Shown here piece by piece: positions 6,950 to 11,796 of a DNA stretch of 11,796 bases (position 1 is the first letter of the stretch; every line of letters begins with the position of its first letter). This stretch comes from an uncultured bacterium (lineage in GTDB: Bacteria > Cyanobacteriota > Vampirovibrionia > Gastranaerophilales > Gastranaerophilaceae): NCBI GenBank assembly GCA_949288685.1, contig CASELB010000008.1:1-11796 (forward strand), given 5' to 3'. Under the pieces are notes generated by a model that was not told the origin of the DNA, did no database searches, and saw only the letters and a list, made by a program, of their open reading frames with translations. The translations under genes and the position numbers were made by a program.

Positions 6950-8278
6950 TTAAATTGTTTCAGAAGGTGCTTGTTTAATTTTTTGGATTTTCAATTTCAC
7001 TATTCTTGAAGAATCCGTTTTAGTAACACAGTACTTAAAATACTCATCAGTAATTTCATCTTTTTCACGGGCTATCCTTCCGAGTTTTTTTATGAAATAC
7101 CCGCCTACTGTATTTATATCTTCATCATCATCAAGTTTGACGTTAAAAGTGTCACAAAACTCATCTGTACGCATTTTCCCGCAAATTTCATACACATCAT
7201 CGGAGATTTGTTTAACTTCAACTTCTTCATCTTCATCAAACTCATCCTGCACTTCGCCAAAAATTTCTTCGAGTACATCTTCATGTGTTATTAAACCGCT
7301 TGTACCGCCAAATTCATCAACAACGATAGCCATTTGCAAATGCCGTTGCTGAAACTCAATTGCAAGCGTTTCAACCGGCATAGTTTCGGGAATATAATAA
7401 ACATCCCGAAGAAGTGATTTTATATTTATCTCTTTACCTTCAATAACTTGGGTATAAATATCTTTTATATTTAAAATCCCTGCAATATGGTCTAAATCAT
7501 TCTCATAAACCGGATATCTTGTATACTTGTTTTCAATTATTATCCTGTGCAAATCTTCTGTCGTAACATTTAAAGGTATACAAACCATATCGGGTCGGGG
7601 AAGCATAATCTGGCTTACCGAAAGTTCTGAAAACTTAAATACATTCTGCAGCATTTCAGCCTCTTTAGCATTCAATGCACCGCCTTTATAACTTGCATCA
7701 ATAAGCATATTAAGCTCTTCGGGAGAATGCGCCGCCGTATGTGTTTGCGCAGGTTCTATTCCGCATAGTTTTAGCAGAACCGCACCAAGCCCGTTTAGAA
7801 GATAAACAAACGGAGCAAATAAACGGGTGATAATATACATTGGTTTTGCAACCCACAGAGTCGTTTTTGTAGGGAACTGGAGTGCAATAGATTTTGGCAT
7901 CAATTCGCCAATCACAACATGCAACACTGTTATTACGGCAAAAGCAATTGCCGCTGATATTGTGTGAGCCGCAACAGAATCATAATTTGCAGGCAGAAAT
8001 TTGAACAAAGGTGTAATCAAACGAGCAAGCGCTGATTCACCAACCCAGCCGATACCCAGACTTGCAATGGTAATACCAAGCTGCACTGCCGCAATATATT
8101 TATCCAGGTTCTTTATTGCATCCAACGCAAGTTTTGCATTAAAATTCCCTTCATTGCACAACTGCTTAATTTTTGTCTTTCTGACCCCGACAAGAGCAAA
8201 CTCCGCTGCTACAAAAAAACCGTTTAAAAATAACAAAAATACAATTACTATTAAATCAAATAAAAGTTTTAAATCCAA
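6950..8278 (-). CDS. CNNM/CBS/CorC-HlyC family membrane protein (hemolysin-like transporter)
   Basis: This 442-residue protein has the full hemolysin C/CorC/CNNM architecture. An N-terminal DUF21 (CNNM) membrane domain covers about 1-175, with hydrophobic helices near 5-30, 65-90, 104-125 and 145-170 and the conserved AEFALVGVRK (25-34), LGITIASLGIGWVGE (67-81) and GELMPKS (124-130). A tandem CBS pair follows at about 222-345 (IMLPRPDM, YPVYEN, VVDEFGGTSGLIT), then an acidic linker (FDEDEEVE) and a C-terminal CorC_HlyC domain (355-432) with INTVGGYFIKKLGRI. Family members are linked to Mg/Co homeostasis and efflux; the name hemolysin is historical. The start codon is TTG; an ACAGG ribosome site lies about five bases upstream and no earlier in-frame ATG is evident. 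A TTGAAA-17-TATTCT promoter precedes it, so it is probably transcribed from its own promoter. Confidence 0.9.
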   Translation of the reverse strand: MDLKLLFDLIVIVFLLFLNGFFVAAEFALVGVRKTKIKQLCNEGNFNAKLALDAIKNLDKYIAAVQLGITIASLGIGWVGESALARLITPLFKFLPANYDSVAAHTISAAIAFAVITVLHVVIGELMPKSIALQFPTKTTLWVAKPMYIITRLFAPFVYLLNGLGAVLLKLCGIEPAQTHTAAHSPEELNMLIDASYKGGALNAKEAEMLQNVFKFSELSVSQIMLPRPDMVCIPLNVTTEDLHRIIIENKYTRYPVYENDLDHIAGILNIKDIYTQVIEGKEINIKSLLRDVYYIPETMPVETLAIEFQQRHLQMAIVVDEFGGTSGLITHEDVLEEIFGEVQDEFDEDEEVEVKQISDDVYEICGKMRTDEFCDTFNVKLDDDEDINTVGGYFIKKLGRIAREKDEITDEYFKYCVTKTDSSRIVKLKIQKIKQAPSETI

Positions 8279-8317
8279 AATAACCTGTCTCTCTGATTAA
8301 ATACCTTATGGTTATTA

Positions 8318-8346
8318 AGAATACTATAAATTTCAAAAGTTTTCAA
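8318..8346 (-). promoter_or_regulatory. Candidate promoter for the CNNM-family gene
   Basis: Minus-strand TTGAAA (8346-8341) and TATTCT (8323-8318) are separated by exactly 17 bases. Transcription would start near 8311, giving a leader of about 33 bases that ends in GAGAGACAGG before the TTG start. The -10 box matches only four of six consensus bases, so this is a moderate call. Confidence 0.45.
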
Positions 8347-8366
8347 GGTTAAAATACAGAGTGCCC

Positions 8367-9281
8367 CTATTTTTGCCCGTAAAGTTCCCTATCAATGTAT
8401 TCTTGTAAGACATTGATAAGTGCACCGTACTCTTCTTTAGATAAATTATCCAGATTTTCAGTTTGCGACATTGCAATCAACGGACGTTGCAATACACCGT
8501 CTTTTTCAAGAATATAGTCAAAACTAATACTATTTATATGAACACCGGGAGAATTAAAAGCCACTTTTTGCAGCTTACCGTTTTTATCAACCTGTACGTA
8601 CAAATGAGCCTCTGTCGGAGAATATGGATTTGAATCTATTTTTTTCACAATATGTAATGCAGTAGGCTCAACCGGAGAATGAGAATAAGATTTTTCAACT
8701 TTTAATGAATCGCCTTTCCCCGCTGCCAGCAGCTCTGCCCAGTATTTTATACCTGCTTTTCCATGTTCTGCATACAACTCACGCGGAATTTTATTCTTAT
8801 CTCTTACCTGATAAACTTCTTTACCGTTATAATCAAGAGAATATATACTTCCGCCTGCTGCTTTTACAATTTTCTTTGCCGTTTCTGCAGCCATATCAGC
8901 ACCGCTTTTTTCCTGTGTTATCTGAACATTATTTGACTTAACAGGATTTTCATGCCGGAACCAATCACCAACATAACAAACCTTCGGGTTTACTTCCGGC
9001 TCAACTTCCGGTAAATACAAAATATCATTGACTTTAATATTATTAACAGCCTCCAAACTGTCTTTCTTATTAAGTTTAGCAATCTTATACATCATCTCCT
9101 GAATTTCTGCATTTGTTGCATCCTTATCATTTAAATGTCTTTTAGAAATATCCCAGAGATTATCTCCCTTTTGAACAACATATTTTGATTTATGCGAAGT
9201 ATCAACCTTTGTTTCCGCATACTGTGATTGGTAATATTTGCTGTTATCTTTGACAGCGTAATCAAAAGACATGAATGACAT
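8367..9281 (-). CDS. LysM-domain protein without signal peptide, C-terminal domain unknown
   Basis: This 304-residue protein has one LysM domain at about residues 33-91 (YVVQKGDNLWDISKRHL..., ending VNDILYLPEV), a module that binds N-acetylglucosamine glycans such as peptidoglycan. Residues 1-32 are polar (MSFMSFDYAV.., then tyrosine/glutamine/lysine-rich) with no signal peptide or anchor. Residues 95-304 match no family I recognise. They contain a helical AAETAKKIVKAAGG stretch, a YNGKEVYQVRDK hairpin, an ELYAEHGKAGIKYWAELLAAG helix, and an alternating-hydrophobic region (about 215-270) suggesting a beta-rich fold. The first ATG is favoured over Met4 because GGGGGA lies about six bases upstream of it. 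It stands alone: 91 bases after mnmE, 88 before the CNNM gene. Like the lysozyme it is a peptidoglycan-type protein lacking an obvious export signal. Confidence 0.75.
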   Translation of the reverse strand: MSFMSFDYAVKDNSKYYQSQYAETKVDTSHKSKYVVQKGDNLWDISKRHLNDKDATNAEIQEMMYKIAKLNKKDSLEAVNNIKVNDILYLPEVEPEVNPKVCYVGDWFRHENPVKSNNVQITQEKSGADMAAETAKKIVKAAGGSIYSLDYNGKEVYQVRDKNKIPRELYAEHGKAGIKYWAELLAAGKGDSLKVEKSYSHSPVEPTALHIVKKIDSNPYSPTEAHLYVQVDKNGKLQKVAFNSPGVHINSISFDYILEKDGVLQRPLIAMSQTENLDNLSKEEYGALINVLQEYIDRELYGQK

Positions 9282-9327
9282 AAAAATTCCCCCGTATTTT
9301 TTATATATTAATAAAGAATTTTTTTAC

Positions 9328-9346
9328 AACAAAATTGCCTTTTGTT
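9328..9346. repeat. Small inverted repeat upstream of the LysM gene
   Basis: AACAAAA (9328-9334) and TTTTGTT (9340-9346) form a perfect 7-base inverted repeat around TTGCC. It lies in the 91-base gap between mnmE and the LysM gene, upstream of AT-rich sequence that could hold the LysM promoter. The arms contain only one G/C base pair and no T-tract follows, so an operator is more plausible than a terminator. Confidence 0.35.
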
Positions 9347-9372
9347 AAAAAATATTACAAAAAAAATACTCA

Positions 9373-10719
9373 CTACTTACCAATGCAAAAGTTATCAAAA
9401 ATATTATTCAAAATATTATCAGTTATAACTTCGCCGCTCAATTCATCAAGTGCGATAACTGCCGATTTTACATCAATTGAAATCAAATCTTGCAATTCGT
9501 GATACTCCGCCGCCGCAAGCGCCTGAGTAAGAGATTCTTTAGCACGCTGCAGACAATTCTGCTGTCTTATATTTGTAACATAATCAAGTTCATCCGGTGA
9601 AATGTTACAAACCAGAGATTTTATTGTCGCTTTTAACTCCTCTACCCCTGTTCCGGTTTTTGCCGAAATATTAATTGCATTTAAAACCTTATTATTTGAA
9701 ATATCAGACTTGTTTGCACAAACAATAAGTTTTTCCGGATTAATCAAATCAAGAATATTTTTATCCTCCTCAAGTATCCCCTGAGAGGCATCATAAACAA
9801 ATATCACACAATCAGACTCATCCAGAGTTTGTTTTGAATACTCTATCCCGATTTGTTCAACTTTATCAATTTCACTATCTGAGCGAATTCCGGCAGTATC
9901 AACAAGTGTTACAGGAACGCCCAAATCAAGCGTTTCTTTAATAACATCTCTTGTCGTTCCCGCAATTTCAGTCACAATTGCTCTGTCATGATTTAAGAGC
10001 GCATTAAACAGAGAAGATTTACCGACATTTGGTTTGCCTGCAATTGAAACCGTTATTCCCTGACGCAGAATATTAGACGTTTTTGCGTTTGCAAGAATTT
10101 TATCAATCTCATTTATTGACTTTTTAAACTCTTCCGCAAGATATTCGTATTCAGGTTCCTTAACATCCTCAGGGAAATCAATCCCTGCAACTATTTTAGA
10201 GAGGACATCGACTATATCTTTTTTAATCGCACCAATCTTTATTGACAGAGCACCTTTAAGATTTTTTGATGAGGGGATAACAAACTCCTTTGTTTTTGAA
10301 TGTATCAAATCTGCTACTGCTTCAGCTTGCGCCAAATCAAGTTTTTTATTTAAAAAAGCCCGCTTGGTAAACTCCCCTTTTTCTGCAAGCCGTGCACCGT
10401 GCTTTAAAATAAGTGACAAAATGGAATCCACAACATTAATTCCACCATGGCACTGAACTTCAAACACATTTTCACCGGTATAACTGTGCGGCTCAAAAAA
10501 CGGCAGCACTATAACTTCATCAATTATATTTTTGCCATCACTAATTACTCCGTGATAAAAATGTGACGGTTTGAAATCTTTTACTTCCGTCTTACCCTGA
10601 AAAACCTGCGCCAGAATTTCAAAAGCCTTGCTGCCGGAAACTCTTATTACACCGACCCCCCCCGTACCCCATGGTGTCGAAACCGCTGCAATTGTATCAA
10701 ACTCATCAAGAATATTCAT
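9373..10719 (-). CDS. mnmE: tRNA uridine-5-carboxymethylaminomethyl(34) synthesis GTPase MnmE
   Basis: MnmE (TrmE), with MnmG, modifies the wobble uridine (U34) of certain tRNAs using a tetrahydrofolate-derived one-carbon unit and GTP hydrolysis. The 448-residue protein is complete. The N-terminal folate-binding domain (1-118) contains STPWGTGGVGVIRVSG (14-29) and CHGG (90-93). The helical domain is interrupted by a G domain (about 222-372) with G1 GKPNVGKS (228-235), G2 GTTRD (254-258), G3 DTAG (274-277), G4 NKSD (336-339) and G5 SAK (352-354). The C-terminus is the family hallmark FCIGK with the essential cysteine C445. ATG 10719 lies two bases after the TAG of the TPR gene, with a GGGGT ribosome site inside that gene's end, so the two form an operon. 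A run of eight G sits in codons 19-22. mnmG is not in the window. Confidence 0.97.
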   Translation of the reverse strand: MNILDEFDTIAAVSTPWGTGGVGVIRVSGSKAFEILAQVFQGKTEVKDFKPSHFYHGVISDGKNIIDEVIVLPFFEPHSYTGENVFEVQCHGGINVVDSILSLILKHGARLAEKGEFTKRAFLNKKLDLAQAEAVADLIHSKTKEFVIPSSKNLKGALSIKIGAIKKDIVDVLSKIVAGIDFPEDVKEPEYEYLAEEFKKSINEIDKILANAKTSNILRQGITVSIAGKPNVGKSSLFNALLNHDRAIVTEIAGTTRDVIKETLDLGVPVTLVDTAGIRSDSEIDKVEQIGIEYSKQTLDESDCVIFVYDASQGILEEDKNILDLINPEKLIVCANKSDISNNKVLNAINISAKTGTGVEELKATIKSLVCNISPDELDYVTNIRQQNCLQRAKESLTQALAAAEYHELQDLISIDVKSAVIALDELSGEVITDNILNNIFDNFCIGK

Positions 10720-10721
10720 CT

Positions 10722-11426
10722 CTAATACCCCATAAGTTTGTTATAATTGTCCAGATATGTCTGTGCAAGTTTAGGTTTATTCATAAGTTTATAAACGTAA
10801 GCAAGGTTATAATGAAAATCCGGCACATCTTTCTTATATTCAAGAGCGTTTAAAAACGCTGATTTTGCTTTTTTTAAATTTCCCGTTTTAACATAAGCAA
10901 TGCCAAGATTATAGTACGCGTAAGGAAAATTCATCTTTGCTTTTATTGCATCTTTGTAACAATCAATTGCCGTATAAAAAACATCATCTTCCAAGTACAT
11001 ATTGCCCAGATTATAATACGCTTTGTAATTATTACTGTCAACCGCGATTGCTCTTCTATACATAAAAATCGCTTCATCTTTCTTGCCCATATCATAAAGA
11101 ATGTTCCCCATAAGAGTCCAGGCAGTTGTTGTCCGCGCATATTCAGGAATTTGTTTAAATGTTTCAAACGCCGCTTCATTTGAATTGTCACTGTAAAGAG
11201 CAAGCGCCTGCGCATATAAATCTCTGGGAGAATTAGAAGGTTTATCAGATTTTTGCAGTTGACCGGCGGTCTGCTTAGCGGATGCAACTGGGGTTTGTTT
11301 AACAGTATGTTGTTTTATATTCCCGCCTTTAAGAGTACCTGCAGACTGAGGTATAGTATTTCCCTCCGCGGCAAAAGCCGGAGAGATTAGTAATAACAAT
11401 ACAAACCCGATAATAATCCTTTTCAT
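10722..11426 (-). CDS. Exported tetratricopeptide-repeat protein
   Basis: This 234-residue protein begins with a clear signal peptide: MKR, a run of isoleucine/leucine/valine, then ISPAFA-A with cleavage expected near residues 19-20. A low-complexity glutamine/lysine/threonine linker follows (about 21-65). The rest is four consecutive TPR units at about 101-134, 135-168, 169-202 and 203-234, with repeated YYNLG.xY and A...y..Al patterns. TPR arrays are protein-interaction scaffolds; the partner is unknown, but it acts outside the cytoplasmic membrane. ATG 11426 is preferred over a TTG nine codons earlier (11453), because the latter would place MIFLFYNPV before the signal peptide and lies upstream of the predicted transcription start. 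There is no ribosome binding site: the -10 box is only six bases before the ATG. mnmE follows after two bases. Confidence 0.85.
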   Translation of the reverse strand: MKRIIIGFVLLLLISPAFAAEGNTIPQSAGTLKGGNIKQHTVKQTPVASAKQTAGQLQKSDKPSNSPRDLYAQALALYSDNSNEAAFETFKQIPEYARTTTAWTLMGNILYDMGKKDEAIFMYRRAIAVDSNNYKAYYNLGNMYLEDDVFYTAIDCYKDAIKAKMNFPYAYYNLGIAYVKTGNLKKAKSAFLNALEYKKDVPDFHYNLAYVYKLMNKPKLAQTYLDNYNKLMGY

Positions 11427-11432
11427 AACAGG

Positions 11433-11461
11433 ATTATAAAATAAAAAAATCAATTTATCAA
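11433..11461 (-). promoter_or_regulatory. Strong sigma-70-type promoter for the TPR-mnmE operon, predicted leaderless
   Basis: Minus-strand TTGATA (11461-11456) and TATAAT (11438-11433) are separated by exactly 17 bases, matching the sigma-70 consensus at 11 of 12 positions. The seventh base after the -10 box is the A of ATG 11426, so transcription is expected to begin on the start codon itself. The -35 box touches the T-tract of the upstream terminator. Confidence 0.75.
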
Positions 11462-11488
11462 AAAAAACCGGCTTGTTTATAAGCCGGT
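11460..11488 (-). terminator. Intrinsic terminator after the RHH gene
   Basis: Nine-base-pair stem AACCGGCTT/AAGCCGGTT (11465-11473 and 11480-11488) with a six-base loop. On the minus strand it runs directly into seven T (11466-11460). It separates the RHH gene from the TPR-mnmE operon. On the plus strand a second T-run follows at 11494-11499, so it could act in both directions. Confidence 0.85.
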
Positions 11489-11542
11489 TAAGTGTTTTTT
11501 GTAATTTCTCGTGTTTTTCAACTTTCCTCGTGTATTTTATAA

Positions 11543-11589
11543 TGATTAGTTATCTCACAATTACGGTAAAGTTTCCCCGTAACTAATCA
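11543..11589. repeat. Inverted repeat spanning the RHH stop codon
   Basis: TGATTAGTTA (11543-11552) and TAACTAATCA (11580-11589) are perfect 10-base arms around a 27-base spacer; the right arm includes the stop codon and last codons of the RHH gene. A second hairpin, TTACGG (11561-11566) with CCGTAA (11577-11582), shares bases with the right arm, so the two structures are mutually exclusive. The role is unknown. Confidence 0.5.
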
Positions 11590-11771
11590 AGCAGCGCCTC
11601 AAGAATTTGCGCATTCTTTGATGCGTACGCCGTGTTTCTAACTTTGCTTCTGTGAATATAGCTTCTCAACGCTTCTCTAATCAATTCGGAGCGTGAACGA
11701 TTTTCGTTTCCTGCTACTTCATCAATCTTGTCTAAAAATCCTTCGGGCATTGAAATTAAAACTCTAGCCAT
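11583..11771 (-). CDS. Ribbon-helix-helix (CopG/MazE-like) DNA-binding protein, possible orphan antitoxin
   Basis: This 62-residue protein matches the ribbon-helix-helix fold: a short beta strand (ARVLISM, 2-8) for DNA contacts, helix A (PEGFLDKIDEVAG, 9-21), a turn with NENRSRSE, and helix B (ELIREALRSYIHR, 29-41). The RSRSELIREALRSYI signature is typical of CopG-family repressors and of antitoxins paired with MazF-type toxins. The 20-residue tail could be a toxin-binding region or just a dimer extension. A textbook AAGGAGA (11785-11779) lies seven bases upstream of the ATG. No toxin gene follows: a terminator and then the TPR gene lie downstream. A partner could lie upstream beyond the window edge, or the protein could be a solitary regulator. 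Confidence 0.85.
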   Translation of the reverse strand: MARVLISMPEGFLDKIDEVAGNENRSRSELIREALRSYIHRSKVRNTAYASKNAQILEALLD

Positions 11772-11796
11772 AATTTATTCTCCTTATCTAATATCC

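Noticed and set aside
7092..7352. Serine-rich open frame on the plus strand
   Set aside because: It is antisense to the acidic linker and CBS region of the CNNM gene; the serine runs are the complement of aspartate/glutamate codons.
9328..9346. Hairpin after mnmE as an intrinsic terminator
   Set aside because: The stem is almost pure A-T and is not followed by a T-tract on the minus strand, so I list it only as an inverted repeat.
10943..11287. 114-codon open frame within the TPR gene on the same strand
   Set aside because: It is an out-of-frame shadow of the TPR coding sequence, with basic, low-information protein sequence and no ribosome site of note.
11427..11453. Nine-codon extension of the TPR protein from a TTG at 11453
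   Set aside because: It would overlap the -10 box and lie upstream of the predicted transcription start; the ATG at 11426 begins a standard signal peptide.
11464..11520. Possible tiny leader peptide starting at a TTG after GAGGAAAG downstream of the RHH gene
   Set aside because: The putative start is TTG with short spacing, the frame runs into the terminator hairpin and depends on homopolymer lengths, and its codons show no convincing pattern; not enough to call a gene or attenuator.
1..11796. CRISPR arrays, insertion sequences, prophage, tRNA or rRNA genes
   Set aside because: I saw no regularly spaced repeats, transposase, integrase or structural phage genes, and no tRNA- or rRNA-like sequence. 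The lysozyme alone is not evidence of a prophage.

Overview
This AT-rich window looks like an ordinary chromosomal stretch from an anaerobic bacterium of the non-photosynthetic cyanobacterial relatives (Vampirovibrionia/Melainabacteria, most likely the gut order Gastranaerophilales). That placement is inference. It rests on a Ycf45-type AAA ATPase with a C-terminal R3H domain (a family best known from cyanobacteria and plastids), an oxygen-sensitive pyruvate formate-lyase activating enzyme, a bacterial-type GlgC, and low G+C content. I see no phage, transposon, CRISPR array, tRNA or rRNA. No intergenic gap exceeds about 160 bases.

Layout. Bases 4-2367 hold two plus-strand genes: the Ycf45-like ATPase and pflA. 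A strong hairpin at 2370-2398 closes this block and also terminates the converging minus-strand gene for a GH108-type lysozyme (2406-3182). A short divergent promoter region (3183-3294) follows, then a plus-strand gene for a 628-residue membrane protein that I cannot assign to any family (3295-5181). It runs convergently, with an 8-base gap and no visible terminator, into a long minus-strand run. In order of transcription that run is: a ribbon-helix-helix (RHH) protein (11771-11583), a terminator, an exported four-TPR protein and mnmE in one operon (11426-9373), a LysM protein (9281-8367), a CNNM/CBS/CorC-type membrane protein (8278-6950), glgC (6868-5633), and an exported thioredoxin-like protein overlapping glgC by four bases (5636-5190).

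How the genes relate. Most are independent housekeeping functions: tRNA wobble modification (mnmE), glycogen synthesis (glgC), anaerobic pyruvate metabolism (pflA) and ion/membrane physiology (CNNM). A second theme is the cell envelope: a lysozyme and a LysM protein that both lack a signal peptide, plus an exported TPR protein and an exported thioredoxin. The regulatory DNA is compact. The TPR-mnmE promoter (TTGATA, 17 bases, TATAAT) predicts transcription starting exactly on the A of the ATG, which would make a leaderless mRNA, and its -35 box touches the T-tract of the preceding terminator. Other genes in the window (RHH, lysozyme, LysM, glgC) have strong purine-rich ribosome binding sites, so two modes of initiation seem to coexist.

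Nothing here amounts to a clear undescribed multi-gene system. The best leads are the unknown 628-residue protein, the two envelope proteins without export signals, the leaderless promoter architecture, and the glgC-thioredoxin coupling.
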